64,000 nucleotides of DNA, from contig NZ_VWXK01000004.1 of NCBI RefSeq assembly GCF_011752565.1, positions 186,001 through 250,000 of the forward strand, written 5' to 3'. A program made the position numbers and the translations under genes. Source of the DNA: Pantoea sp. Ap-967. GTDB lineage: Bacteria; Pseudomonadota; Gammaproteobacteria; Pseudomonadales; Pseudomonadaceae. The notes under the pieces were generated by a model. The model was given only the letters and a program-made list of their open reading frames with translations. It was not told the DNA's origin and searched no databases. Shown one piece after another: positions 27,871 through 37,021 of this stretch (position 1 is the stretch's first letter; every line of letters begins with the position of its first letter).

Positions 27871-29454
27871 ATGAAACAAGCCATATCTTACGTTCGCTTC
27901 TCAAGCCACCGACAGCAAGGCGGCACCATTGTTGAACGGCAGGAGAAGATGATTGCTGAGTGGCTGACCTCACACACTGACTACGTGCTGAGCCCCCTCA
28001 CCTTTCAAGACCTGGGCAAAAGCGGTTTCCACGACGACCATAACAAAGACGGTGGAGGATTCGCCCAACTACTGACAGCGGTACAGGCCGGCCTGATCGG
28101 AGCCGGTGATGTTGTGTTGGTGGAGGCCATCGACCGAACAGGCCGACTCCCTGCATTCGAAATGATCGCTGACGTACTGAAGCCGATCCTGTACGCAGGG
28201 GTCAACATCATCACACTCGATGATCAAATCGAATATACCAAGATGTCTGTCAACAATGGCCACATGCACTTGCTCGCGGCCAAGATTCAGGCAGCACACC
28301 AGTACTCCGAGACGCTTTCGAAACGTGTGACAGCCTCTTATGACAAGCGACGGGAACAGGCAAAGGAAGGCGTCACGCCGAAGCGCATGACTCCGGTATG
28401 GCTCAATAGCGACGGCTCTGTGCGTACAGACGTAGCCCCTAAAATCAAGGAAGCATTCGAGCTGTACGTCTCTGGCGTAGGCAAGTCCACAATCGCCAGG
28501 AGGATGCGTGAATCTGGCGTTGAGCGCCTTGCCAAGTGCAGTGGCCCCTCCGTGGAAGGCTGGCTACGAAATGAAGCAGCCATTGGACGATGGGACGGCA
28601 ATAACGTTTACCCCGCCATCATCGAACCGGCCCTGTTCTACAAGGCCCAGATCCATGCAGAGAAGGTGAAGACACAACGCCCGGTGAAGACCGCCAAACA
28701 CTTTCTTGTCGGTTTGGTGAAATGCGGGTCATGCGGCAAGAACTACATCATCCAGAACAAGGATGGTAAGCCCCACTCCATGCGTTGCCGTATACGCCAG
28801 AACCTGAAGGGCTGCGATAACTCGCACATCGTCCCTAAGCCAGTGATTGAGGCCATCTACCGCTGGACCTCCACGCAAGCGGCCTGGGATGCACTCACCC
28901 AACAGCAGATGAGCGTCAATGCGAAGGAGATCATCACTAAGGAAGCTGAGCTTCTCGATCTCAGCAAGAGAGCACGCGAAATTGCAGACTTTATCGTCAA
29001 GATGGGGACCAAGCCTGAGCTTACGGAAGCATACGAAAAGGTCACAGCGAGCCGTGACTCCCTTGAAAGCGAGCTGACAATTCTCCGTAAAACAGAGGAT
29101 TCAACGTTCACCATGCACTGGAGCCAAGCGGCCAAGGCTGAAGACCTCAAGAGAGACGACCCCCAGCGCCTTTCCGCCATGCTGCGTAGTGTTGGGTACG
29201 AAATCGTTGTAAATGCCGATGGCTGCATAACCACGACAGGATCAGATTGCCTTACATACCAATACGGTGGTGTAGACCGTGCCAGCGGCATGTACAAGGT
29301 CATGCGTGGAGACAAGATGCAGCTAGTGCACAAGCTCTCTTATGACGTGTTCTCGGATGAGCAGGATGAGTGGCACGGCTACAACGACGACAGCCCGGCT
29401 GAGTCGGTCTGGCTGGACGAGGACTACAAGGATCTTCAGGATCAACATAAGTAA
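27871..29454 (+). CDS. Large serine recombinase
   Basis: The protein has 527 residues. ATG 27871 has GAGGTCC upstream. The catalytic domain (~1-150) has YVRFSSHRQQGG with the nucleophilic Ser, and VEAIDRTGRLPAFEM with the conserved Arg and Asp. The recombinase domain follows, then a zinc ribbon (VKCGSCGKNYIIQ, MRCRIRQNLKGC) and a coiled-coil region (~350-410). Large serine recombinases integrate phages and islands unidirectionally; this enzyme probably mobilised the 26.1-33.9 kb segment or an element now lost. Its own att sites were not identified. Confidence 0.93.
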   Translation: MKQAISYVRFSSHRQQGGTIVERQEKMIAEWLTSHTDYVLSPLTFQDLGKSGFHDDHNKDGGGFAQLLTAVQAGLIGAGDVVLVEAIDRTGRLPAFEMIADVLKPILYAGVNIITLDDQIEYTKMSVNNGHMHLLAAKIQAAHQYSETLSKRVTASYDKRREQAKEGVTPKRMTPVWLNSDGSVRTDVAPKIKEAFELYVSGVGKSTIARRMRESGVERLAKCSGPSVEGWLRNEAAIGRWDGNNVYPAIIEPALFYKAQIHAEKVKTQRPVKTAKHFLVGLVKCGSCGKNYIIQNKDGKPHSMRCRIRQNLKGCDNSHIVPKPVIEAIYRWTSTQAAWDALTQQQMSVNAKEIITKEAELLDLSKRAREIADFIVKMGTKPELTEAYEKVTASRDSLESELTILRKTEDSTFTMHWSQAAKAEDLKRDDPQRLSAMLRSVGYEIVVNADGCITTTGSDCLTYQYGGVDRASGMYKVMRGDKMQLVHKLSYDVFSDEQDEWHGYNDDSPAESVWLDEDYKDLQDQHK

Positions 29455-30103
29455 CCCTGAGGAGCAAATCTTGTGAAGGGGGTAGCGGATGAAAAATCCG
29501 CCTTGGGGCTGCGTCCGAGAGAAAATAGTGCAAACCACTCGGCTCTAGGCCTACAGCGATTACCCACTATTCACCCACAAAGTACGCACAAGTTATCCAC
29601 AGGCGCTTGTGTTGCAAAGACCACAAGACCTCATTATCTTGTATCCCAGAAACGCAAAACCCCCATATCTTGGGGGTTGTAGAGGTAAGCCAGCGAGCTG
29701 AGCACGGTCTGTCGCCAAACTTCACGTGCCCTGCTCGCCCTCCCCGATACGCGCATTTCTAAGAACGCATGAATCTGGGTAGGCGGTCATTAAGCCAAGA
29801 GCGTGACCGTCACGTCAATACACGTAAAGTGTAAAAGGCGTCACGCCCAGAGGATTGCACACACTGCAGATCCTCAAGAGGCCATATCTACATGCGTAGA
29901 CGCCATCCTCGCCGCTCGTCGGCAGCTCGCAACAAAACCGTGTACGTTCACGCCTACCCACGTTTCCGCTTCGGCCGCTGGGAGCACGTCTGCCAGCACT
30001 ACCGTAGCGCTCCGTATCAGCTGGCATTCGAGTTCTAAGCCAATCAGGCCACACCCGTAGGGTGTGGCCACCCACCCATTAGAGCACCACGGAGAGGTAA
30101 CAC
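29455..30103. other. Non-coding island region downstream of the serine recombinase
   Basis: No open frame here has a ribosome site or recognisable protein. A hairpin with T run lies at 29656. The rest may include recombinase att sequence. Confidence 0.5.
29656..29678 (+). terminator. Intrinsic terminator-like hairpin
   Basis: AAAACCCCCATATCTTGGGGGTT: a five-base GC stem with flanking A and T. It lies ~200 bp beyond the recombinase stop. Confidence 0.6.
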
Positions 30104-30382
30104 ATGAATCAACACGAAGAAGGCTTGGTAAGACAGTACAGAGGCGTCATCAGCGCTCTCGGCGTCGTTGCAATGAAAGGCGAGGACGTGACTGAACGAG
30201 TGAAAAAAGCGGTCACAGAACACTGCGAACACTTCCGAATCCTGAAGTCGAGCGAGCCTCAGAACAACCTCATTGCCTACCGGGCAGCACTGAAGATGGC
30301 AAGCCACACGACCCATGAATCCCAGCCCCAGGTTAAAGCAACCTACGATTACGCCCTGAGTATTTGCCCGACCGAGCTGTAA
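30104..30382 (+). CDS. 92-residue hypothetical protein
   Basis: ATG 30104 has a strong GGAGAGG upstream. The protein is helical, with charged residues and three His near the middle (TEHCEHFRILKSSEPQNN), ending ALSICPTEL. It is followed 18 bp later by a small membrane protein, suggesting a two-gene operon. Family unknown. Confidence 0.65.
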   Translation: MNQHEEGLVRQYRGVISALGVVAMKGEDVTERVKKAVTEHCEHFRILKSSEPQNNLIAYRAALKMASHTTHESQPQVKATYDYALSICPTEL

Positions 30383-30400
30383 ACAACAAGGAATGTGCAG

Positions 30401-30655
30401 ATGGGCCTCAAGGACAAGATCAAGAGTAGACTCAAGCACGACCGGCTAGCGAAATCGACTGTTGCGGTCGCCGGCCTAACCAGTGCTGCATCTACAGTTG
30501 TTGGAGTTGCGGCCTCAGCAGCTGCCCCGACCGGCCTATCTGCACTCACCGTCGCTTTAGGCATAACTAGCGCCCCGCTGGTCGTCGCGGCGGCCCCTAT
30601 CTTCGGTGGGGTGGCGGTTGCCGCTGTGGCTGTAGCGGGAACCGTCCGCTTTTAG
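30401..30655 (+). CDS. 84-residue small membrane protein
   Basis: ATG 30401 has AAGGA eight bases upstream. A basic, soluble N-terminus (MGLKDKIKSRLKHDRLAK) is followed by two Ala/Val/Gly-rich hydrophobic stretches (~20-45 and ~50-80). Such an amphipathic basic head and double hydrophobic tail is compatible with a membrane-acting toxin or a phage-like holin, but there is no direct evidence. Paired with the 92-residue gene. Confidence 0.6.
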   Translation: MGLKDKIKSRLKHDRLAKSTVAVAGLTSAASTVVGVAASAAAPTGLSALTVALGITSAPLVVAAAPIFGGVAVAAVAVAGTVRF

Positions 30656-30764
30656 AACCAGATCCAGATGATGCTGCGGAGTCGCTTGGAGAAGATGGGA
30701 AATCGACTTGATATAGATACCCTGCCCCGCCGCCGATAGGATTGAATCGCCCCGGCTTTTCTAG

Positions 30765-30865
30765 ACCATTTTGAGCGGCTGCTTTTGGCCGCTAGCCGAC
30801 ATCGGCCAACGGCTGCAATGGGTCGTTAGCTGTCCCCCACGAAGAGCAGCTATGGGTCGATTGCA
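30765..30865. repeat. Dispersed island palindrome
   Basis: GCGGCTGCTTTTGGCCGCTA and CAGCTATGGGTCGATTGC, related to copies near 26287, 27475, 34180, 36717-36830 and 38097. It abuts the start of the duplicated module at 30866. Confidence 0.55.
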
Positions 30866-30866
30866 A

Positions 30867-30953
30867 CATGTCTCTCAACGCCTGCGGCCCTGCATAGCTC
30901 AGTTGCCTGCCGTAGCCGAAATTGCGGCCATCGCGTCTACCCACCAATGCCAT
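30867..30953 (-). pseudogene. N-terminal fragment of the tyrosine integrase
   Basis: The first ~29 codons match the integrase at 38427-39407 (MALVG.. GRNFGYGRQLSYAGPQAL). The rest is deleted and replaced by island repeat sequence. Confidence 0.75.
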
Positions 30954-31366
30954 GTCGAATCACCTCATCGCCTGGTCTCCGATCCTCGCCCCACGTCATC
31001 CTGCCAAGAATGTTGAGTGTTATCAGGGATCAAGGCCCCTGCGACCTGTGGGGAATGTCGTCTACGCGGGACTGGCTGCTCCTTACGACCGAGAGCAAGG
31101 GCATCTCATGATCTGGCCTCCTGAGCACCGTTACCGGTGGGCGGGTGGAGGCAGCATTGGCTGACGAGACCAGTGCCTGAAGATCCTGAGCCGGGTGAAC
31201 ACAGCAATGCGATGACCGGGGCATGCCTGACTGTCAGTCAGGTGCAGTCCATTCCTTGGTCTGCGGCACCATCATCTACATCACTGTTGCTGGTGGCATC
31301 GGCGTTTGTCACGAGGGGAATTGCCGCAAAGCCATCTGCGATCAGGGCGACTGCAGCGTATGAATG

Positions 31367-32191
31367 TCAGTCCAGCGCAAGTGTGCCCGAAGGCAGTCGA
31401 TGATCCGCTTCAAGGGTTTTAAAGTACTCGGTGCTTTTCTCAAGGATCGCTCGCCACTGCGGGAGCTGGCTCTGGTCAAAGTGCAGCTTCAATATGAAAC
31501 CGTTAGGCCAGGTCATCTGCATGATGCATTGTTGGTTTTTCGCGTTCACGACGGGGTCGTAGCCGAATGCAATCGGGTCACCCTGGCATCCAAAGTACAC
31601 CGGCAGGCCATCGGGGTAGCGGATGCCCAGATCGGTCGAGCGAAAATAGCTCGGTTTGCCGGGCACTGCATACTCCTGCAGGGAGGGGATGGCGGATACC
31701 GGCTGCGGGGCGCTTCTGCGGCGGACCATGTCTTGCTCAAGCTCTTCGACACGGACCGGGCGAACGTTCGGGTCGTTCTGGTAGAACTCGAAGAGGACGA
31801 TATCACGCCCTTTCTGATCATTGCTCAGAACGCCTTGCTTCCTTTGCTCGGGCGTTGCCGGGGTGAAACCCGGGAACCACACAGCAAAGACCCTACCCCC
31901 TGACGCCGGCAAGGGCCCGGTTACGAACTCGGGCACGAAGTCATCAGGGATGGCCACTTTGAGCCCGGCCAGTTCGTACACCCAGCTGGTCGCACCGGGC
32001 CGGGGCCCCTTGATCTGGTAGGTACAGTTGTTCTCTTTTTCGCACATGACTCTGAAGAAGTCTTGCTTGGCCGGCTGCTCTTGGGCAGACGAGTTGCCCG
32101 GATAGAGTGATACCAGCCCGAACAGGCCGGCCAGCGCAGCATTGCCGGCTTTGAAGTGCAGCGGTTTGTCAGTATTCACAGTGGTGGTCAT
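31367..32191 (-). CDS. Exported hypothetical protein, module copy 1
   Basis: The protein has 274 residues. The N-terminus has a basic then hydrophobic run (NAALAGLFGLVSLYPG) ending NSSAQEQ, consistent with a signal peptide. The mature protein has Cys pairs (MCEKENNC; YFGCQ and QQC), a Pro-rich IPDDFVPEFV and RYPDGLPVYFGCQ. A near-identical copy lies at 39820-40644; differences are concentrated in the signal region. No family is recognised. An in-frame 42-codon extension follows the stop in both copies. A periplasmic immunity or lipoprotein-like role is possible but unsupported. Confidence 0.8.
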   Translation of the reverse strand: MTTTVNTDKPLHFKAGNAALAGLFGLVSLYPGNSSAQEQPAKQDFFRVMCEKENNCTYQIKGPRPGATSWVYELAGLKVAIPDDFVPEFVTGPLPASGGRVFAVWFPGFTPATPEQRKQGVLSNDQKGRDIVLFEFYQNDPNVRPVRVEELEQDMVRRRSAPQPVSAIPSLQEYAVPGKPSYFRSTDLGIRYPDGLPVYFGCQGDPIAFGYDPVVNAKNQQCIMQMTWPNGFILKLHFDQSQLPQWRAILEKSTEYFKTLEADHRLPSGTLALD

Positions 32192-32489
32192 TCCATTGGT
32201 TCAAGTCGCATCTTCCCTGGTTTTTCGAGGTGACGCCGAGCGCCGCGTTTCAGCGCAGCAACGCTTGAGCCGTTTGCTGCCACTGGTATCCACGGCGAGG
32301 TAGCGCCCGATCATTCCAGCGTTTGGATGGATCTCAATGGCAGTGCGCAGAGTCGTCGTTGCGGGCACGCAACGCAGCCCTCTCCCTAGACGGGTAATTG
32401 CCTCGTCAGTTTCAGCAATCCCTGAAAAACAGGGAGGGGGCGTGTGCTAGGCTCGCGGTGCATCTGCCGGCCTGCACCGCGAGGGAAAA

Positions 32490-32756
32490 ATGCTGGAAAT
32501 CGAAGTATCGACCGTCGCCGACCAGAGCCTTTTCGAGCAATCGGCGTGCACCCTGAAAACCGGGCTGGGCGGGCGCTGGACGCAGCGCCTGGACGGGCTG
32601 GATGAGCGCTACTGGGACCTGCTGGTCGAAACGCAGATCATCACCTTGCACCTGCAGCATTATCTGGGGATCTGCGTGCTGATCCCTTCGGGTTGTGAAC
32701 AGCTGGCTGCGCGGGTCCGCCAGTTGCTCGGCGGCCAGGTGAGCCGGCAGCACTGA
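32490..32756 (+). CDS. 88-residue hypothetical protein (intact copy of the 'MLEIEVST' family)
   Basis: ATG 32490 follows CGCGAGGGAAAA, which supplies GAGG. The protein is small and probably alpha/beta: MLEIEVSTVADQSLFEQSA, then YWDLLVETQIITLHLQHYLG, ending ARVRQLLGGQVSRQH. Two further copies in the window are decayed (23105, 40945). Faint likeness to DUF3630. It sits ~300 bp divergent from the exported-protein gene. Confidence 0.65.
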   Translation: MLEIEVSTVADQSLFEQSACTLKTGLGGRWTQRLDGLDERYWDLLVETQIITLHLQHYLGICVLIPSGCEQLAARVRQLLGGQVSRQH

Positions 32757-32791
32757 TGGCCTCATCGCCGGTGCTATCTACCGCGTCGCTT

Positions 32792-32820
32792 GCTTCGCGG
32801 GCAAGCCCGCTCCCACAGGG
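32792..32820. repeat. REP element
   Basis: CTTCGCGGGCAAGCCCGCTC with CCCACAGGG, as after the other two copies of the 88-residue gene. Confidence 0.8.
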
Positions 32821-33035
32821 AATTGAGGCGCACCTGCTGGCACTGTTCCCTGCGCGACAGCGCAGCCCGTAGGGCGGGGTGATCTCCCACCGTGAGTGCG
32901 TTGGCTGGGAAAAGAGCATATTGGACAACAGCTTGAGCTCAGCGGGCTGCTTCATAGCGGGAAACACCCGGCAACTGTTCTCTAGGGAAACCCAGCCGAA
33001 CATTTCTTACCATAGCGGCCAGCAAAGGAGCCGCC

Positions 33036-33428
33036 GTGGTCACCACCCCATCCCTCATCTTCAAGATGAAGCCAGCCGACCTGGTAGAGCACCCCACTGG
33101 TGGCATCGTCTTTGGTGTGATCCCACCTATTTCTGCCATGAACCTCAACCTTGCCGAAGCCAAGGTCTATGTCAAAGTCGGCCAGCACTTTCAAGGCAAG
33201 GGAGGGCATGCCAGCGGTCACGGCATTCTGCACATCTGGCACGGTAAAAAAGCCTTTCTCCGCAAGCGTGAAATCAGTAGCCCTGACCAGTTGGCTGCCT
33301 TCATTGCCTCGCTCATGGTACTAGGCACCGAGATCTATCACGATGCCAACCATCCTTCAGCTTCAAAAGCGCATCACGCTGCTGCGAACGGTAGATGGCA
33401 CGCTGACGCTGGAACCCCGCGAAGGTGA
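33036..33428 (+). CDS. Hypothetical protein, 130 residues
   Basis: GTG 33036 has GGAG five bases upstream. The protein begins MVTTPSLIFKMKPADLVEHP and holds a His-rich loop (GGHASGHGILHIWHGKKAFL) that could bind a metal or a nucleotide. It overlaps the next frame by 86 bp. No family is recognised. Confidence 0.5.
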   Translation: MVTTPSLIFKMKPADLVEHPTGGIVFGVIPPISAMNLNLAEAKVYVKVGQHFQGKGGHASGHGILHIWHGKKAFLRKREISSPDQLAAFIASLMVLGTEIYHDANHPSASKAHHAAANGRWHADAGTPRR

Positions 33429-33591
33429 CCGGGTGCTCGGCTTCCACTACTCCGTGGTCACCTGGACGCCCCAGCCCACCGCGCGTGGTACCAAAGTCGG
33501 TGAAATCATGATCGATTGGGCAAAAGAAAAGGCGACCCTTTCGGGGTCGCCTTTGGATGTTACTGAGGCTGTAGTCGCAGCGATTCTTTAG
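33343..33591 (+). CDS. Hypothetical protein, 82 residues
   Basis: The frame starts at ATG 33343 inside the previous gene and lacks a clear ribosome site. The product is MPTILQLQKRITLLRTVDGT..., beta-rich, with a hairpin at 33528-33554 inside its 3' end. A transcription terminator inside the coding region suggests that the gene is decaying or that its 3' end was replaced. Confidence 0.4.
   Translation: MPTILQLQKRITLLRTVDGTLTLEPREGDRVLGFHYSVVTWTPQPTARGTKVGEIMIDWAKEKATLSGSPLDVTEAVVAAIL
33528..33554 (+). terminator. Intrinsic terminator-like hairpin
   Basis: AAGGCGACCC/GGGTCGCCTT with a 4-base loop, located inside the 82-residue frame. Confidence 0.6.
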
Positions 33592-33887
33592 TTTCCGGAT
33601 CTACGATCCATCAGGTCAGAACCCAGTCAAATCATCGGCCTTATGGTGGGGCCTATCGACTGTCCCTACGTCAGTGAGCGCCAGCTTCACTGCTGCCAGA
33701 TTCGGGGGGCCAATTACTGGCAAGCCATGCCCAAAAATGCGCGTTTGCAGTCCTCGGGGAACATTCTCGAAGATTTGCCCTTAAAGGTCAAACCACCTGT
33801 TATTGGCAATTTGTTTCAGTGAACGACTGACACCAGCGCCTTGTTGCAGACACAAAAAAGGCCTGCATCGCTGCAAGCCTTGATAGG
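33592..33887. other. Non-coding island region ending in a terminator-like hairpin
   Basis: No supported gene. A hairpin AAGGCCTGCA..TGCAAGCCTT at ~33859-33881 precedes the internal tRNA 3'-end copy, as the genuine tRNA-Thr is preceded on this strand by a terminator at 42949. Confidence 0.5.
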
Positions 33888-34062
33888 TGGTGCCGGAGAC
33901 AGACGGACGGTTGTTGGCCGTGAGGGCGCGGTTTTCGCGGGGCTGGAATTTGGTGGATTTTTTGGCGTACCTCAAAGGGTATCTATAAAAAATCAGCTAG
34001 TTATGGCTTTCAATGGAATCGAATCGGGAATTGCGGAGGCTCCTCCCACCCACTTCAAATGG
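33888..34062. repeat. 174-bp att-linked direct repeat, copy B
   Basis: The repeat starts with an exact TGGTGCCGGAGACAG tRNA-Thr 3' end and matches 26092-26265 along its length. It divides the island into two parts. Confidence 0.8.
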
Positions 34063-34264
34063 TACCTAAGGAAAGGCAGAAACGACCCATAGCGGACACC
34101 CATTCAAGTAAGAAGCTCGGAACAGCACATGACTTGTTGATTCAGCAGGGACCTGTGGGATCGTGCAAGCCTGACGACAGGCCGCTTTCGACCCGAAGCT
34201 GCCCTTCATGTCGGGCAGCTTATGGCCTGAGGCTGTCATTGAGGTCTATAAAACCAAAGGCGAT

Positions 34265-35482
34265 TCATTCAGCAGTTACCATCTCAAAGAGAAACTGATC
34301 GGTACTCTTCCCAGCCGCCATGAGTGGCAATGAAAGTTCAGCTACAAGTGAGTTATTGTGAGTTGAGAAAAACTCACTGGCAATATCGTCCAAGTCGCCT
34401 CCGGCAGCTTGGACATGCAAATCAATGAGGGATCGACGAGTCGACAGCAAGACAATCGGCCCTCTACCATCACGAGAATGTATCTCCAGCACCCACTTGT
34501 CGCTCTCATGAATATTGAGCTTCTCGCACAATCCTAATAGATAGTCACGAGCTTCTTGTCGGATTTCTTCATTGAACCATAAGCCAATACCAACAGAGAG
34601 ATCCGGGATTCCGGCGGTGAGCGGCCCAATGTAGTCGTAAACTTCTCCGGCAATGGTGCCGCTCCACAAAATTAGTTGAGCATCATGACACTTGAAACCG
34701 TCATTGGTAAGCGTCAAGCCACAAAAAGTAGGCCAGATGAAGTCTCCGCCACTACCTCCACGAGGAGCTCGAAGTTTGTCAAGATGTGTCCTCTGTAGCT
34801 CGATTCTCAAGCAGTTGTCTGCAATTCTACCCAGCCCTGACAACCCTTGAGTAAGTCTTTGATAGGCCGGATAGGCGGTAATGTCAGCCAGATCGATACG
34901 AGTTCCGTTCATGCTATTGTCTCCAAGGAATTTCTTCAATTGCTCAGTAAGATAGTTCAATGCACTAGTCGGTGAGCGATGATCCTTAAATTCGCGCAAG
35001 TACTTTTCAATAGAGCGCCAATGCAAGGTTTTATGAGTCCAGTCTGATGGTGGCAACGTAGAATGTGTAATTAAGACAAGGCCGCCAAACGTCTCCTTCC
35101 GACTTCTACGGTATGACTGATACATGGACAGCTGATCTACTCTCCCCAACTCATCTTGGTATTGGGTAAATCCAGCTGCAATTTTGCTCTCGATGATCAG
35201 AAAAAAATTAGAGCATCGCCCAATCAGGTCTGGGCGCTTACCCTCCGCCCCATGGTCGCCAGGACCGATGACGTACTGAGTTTCCCAGACAATGGAATTG
35301 AGATTATTCAACTCACCAAGTTGGGCCGGTGCTAATTTGAAGAGATCAGTCAGGACCTCTGCGACTCGACCACCAAGCGTTACCTGACGCAGCCACTCGG
35401 CAAAGAGTTCGGTGAGGAAGTCCTCAAGGGGTGTCCGAAATTCGTTCTGTCGGAACGCGAATAAGCGATCAAAAAAACTCAT
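34265..35482 (-). CDS. PD-(D/E)XK nuclease-family protein
   Basis: The protein has 405 residues. A PD-(D/E)XK core is visible near residues 83-100: KRPDLIGRCSNFFLIIESKI (PD ... ESK). The N-terminal domain and a long C-terminal region of unknown type surround it. The gene has low GC and weak codon match to the chromosome. Such proteins occur as orphan restriction or anti-phage nucleases in islands. No methylase, helicase or SMC partner is adjacent. Confidence 0.8.
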   Translation of the reverse strand: MSFFDRLFAFRQNEFRTPLEDFLTELFAEWLRQVTLGGRVAEVLTDLFKLAPAQLGELNNLNSIVWETQYVIGPGDHGAEGKRPDLIGRCSNFFLIIESKIAAGFTQYQDELGRVDQLSMYQSYRRSRKETFGGLVLITHSTLPPSDWTHKTLHWRSIEKYLREFKDHRSPTSALNYLTEQLKKFLGDNSMNGTRIDLADITAYPAYQRLTQGLSGLGRIADNCLRIELQRTHLDKLRAPRGGSGGDFIWPTFCGLTLTNDGFKCHDAQLILWSGTIAGEVYDYIGPLTAGIPDLSVGIGLWFNEEIRQEARDYLLGLCEKLNIHESDKWVLEIHSRDGRGPIVLLSTRRSLIDLHVQAAGGDLDDIASEFFSTHNNSLVAELSLPLMAAGKSTDQFLFEMVTAE

Positions 35483-35768
35483 ACCTTTCCTTGGCCGTTG
35501 GGTACAAGAGCAGATTCTGGCATATTCAGGCGCTCTTTAGCAGGCAAAATGCCATTAATGCCGTTAGAAACGCGCTCATTTGTTCGCCTACCTCAAAAAG
35601 ACCTCCGAGAGCAAAAACTGGAATTAGACATAATCTCCGCTTTTGGCCCCTTTCATCTCGTAGTCAGCAGCAGAAAACGACCAGAAGAGACCGTAATCCT
35701 ATCTCGTCAGCGCTCCATTCACTGGAAGATATTGGCTGACCATGGCTTTGCTGGCGGGTGGCATCCAG
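35483..35768. other. Gap between two nuclease genes
   Basis: No supported gene; scattered open frames lack ribosome sites. It is probably the promoter region of the 34265-35482 gene plus degraded sequence. Confidence 0.5.
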
Positions 35769-36572
35769 TCAACTATGCAACGCCACGGATCGAAGCGATA
35801 CAGCAAGGTCATATTCCATCAGGCGGACATTTGGCACTTGCGATGCCGCGTATCGCAGTTTCTGGCCGATGTCCGACGCAACGATGACGCCATACACAGT
35901 TCTCTCGCCCGCAAGGTGCTCTTTCACCCAGCCCATGTAACGAAGGATTTGTCCCATTGCCGCGTCAGGCCCACGGCCTAGTTTCAGTTCGAGGACATAG
36001 AAATCACCGTTTCCCGTCGCCAGGATGTCAATTGGACCGACGTCAGTCTGGAACTCCACTCCGTCGCGATCGTCCGTGCGGTATAGCGTGAGCGGCACAT
36101 CATGGCCAGGTAACTTGGGGAGTTTTTTAGCAAGGTAATCGCGCAGGTGTGCCTCCAGAGCGAACATGCTGTACGCCTCATCGGATGCCTCAATAACCTC
36201 ACCTGTCGGCAGCGGATTCTCACCCATCCCGTCAGCGAGGCGGACGAGCATTGCGCCATCAGCAGATTGTGCGATCTCCCAGACGCCGTGCTTCTCTGGT
36301 TGGTACCAAACGACCCGGCCGCGCCCAGTGCTATACAGATAGTCGTAGGCCGTGTCTGTAAGCCTTGGTTTCTTGTTCTCGCTGTAATGAATACGTGATG
36401 GGTGATTCACTGCCCCCGAGATGATGCTGCACGTCATGGAACTGTCGTTGACGTCATGACCATACATCGACCTCACCATTGCTTTAATCGCAGCGTAGGT
36501 GCATTCCCCGTTCATCTGCTGTGCCGCTTCCCGAACCATCTGCCATACCGGCGGGCGGATGCTATTGCTCAC
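35769..36572 (-). CDS. NucS/DUF91-like PD-(D/E)XK nuclease with winged-helix-like N-terminus
   Basis: The protein has 267 residues. GTG 36572 has GAGGAG eight bases upstream. Residues ~1-80 (VREAAQQMNGECTYAAIKAM) resemble a winged helix of the DUF7669 type. Residues ~165-235 carry the NucS nuclease core VGPIDILATGNGDFYVLELKLGR followed by QILRYMGWV, with Asp, Glu and Lys of the active site. NucS-type enzymes cleave branched or mismatched DNA. Orphan versions in islands may be defence nucleases. Same strand as, and upstream of, the other nuclease. Confidence 0.82.
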   Translation of the reverse strand: MSNSIRPPVWQMVREAAQQMNGECTYAAIKAMVRSMYGHDVNDSSMTCSIISGAVNHPSRIHYSENKKPRLTDTAYDYLYSTGRGRVVWYQPEKHGVWEIAQSADGAMLVRLADGMGENPLPTGEVIEASDEAYSMFALEAHLRDYLAKKLPKLPGHDVPLTLYRTDDRDGVEFQTDVGPIDILATGNGDFYVLELKLGRGPDAAMGQILRYMGWVKEHLAGERTVYGVIVASDIGQKLRYAASQVPNVRLMEYDLAVSLRSVALHS

Positions 36573-36716
36573 TTTTTGTACTCCTCGTTATGTTCTGTTT
36601 TCGCGTAATGAACCAGGCTCTGATCGTATAGGATTCATTTGATCGTTGTAGCGCTGAGCCAGGAGCCTTCTGCTCGACTTAAACATTGAGTTGCCCGATT
36701 TTTCTAGACACAGAAT

Positions 36717-36830
36717 GACCGCCTCCGGCCGATTGCTGCCCTTCGTGAAGGGCAGTTTCGGGTCGATAGCGGTCCGTCGTGACTAGCTGCTCTCGACCCA
36801 TAGCTGTCAGTGACCAATAGCGCAAATTGG
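36717..36830. repeat. Dispersed island palindrome (largest copy)
   Basis: CGGCCGATTGCTGCCCTTCG/TGAAGGGCAG forms a hairpin, followed by GTCGATAGCGGTCCGTCGTG and an inverted CGACCCATAGCTG. It matches the copy near 27480 at 20 of 22 bases. Confidence 0.6.
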
Positions 36831-36858
36831 CTTCGTGTTTGAGGGAACCCAGCGGAAT

Positions 36859-36972
36859 GTGGAATACAACAACGGGCGCTCCCTGAACCTACACCAGTAC
36901 AGCCTGCTGGCCACTGACTCGGCGGGGCGAGCTTTGCTGGGGGACGATTCCCGCGACGGTGCTATTGCGTGA
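36859..36972 (+). pseudogene. Rhs-repeat protein fragment
   Basis: 37 codons read VEYNNGRSLNLHQYSLLATD and SAGRALLGDDSRDGAIA, like the core SLLATD..GSVL region before the cleavage site of Rhs proteins. The frame is bounded by stop and by non-coding sequence; a relic. Confidence 0.35.
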
Positions 36973-37021
36973 AAATCAGACGCAGGGCTTCACAAGTGGT
37001 ATCAGCCTGCTCAAAGTAAAC

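Larger units (their letters stand above)
36573..37021. other. Non-coding region with island repeat and Rhs fragment
   Basis: Holds the promoter area of the 35769 gene, the palindromic repeat at 36717-36830 and a short Rhs-like fragment at 36859-36972. Confidence 0.5.

Noticed and set aside
31364..31903. Plus-strand frame (179 codons) antisense to the exported protein, repeated at 39853
   Set aside because: Present in both copies only because the DNA is duplicated; the minus frame has a signal peptide and covers the whole conserved length.
35431..35887. Plus-strand frames between the two nuclease genes
   Set aside because: No ribosome site, no motif, and partial overlap with both nuclease genes in antisense.
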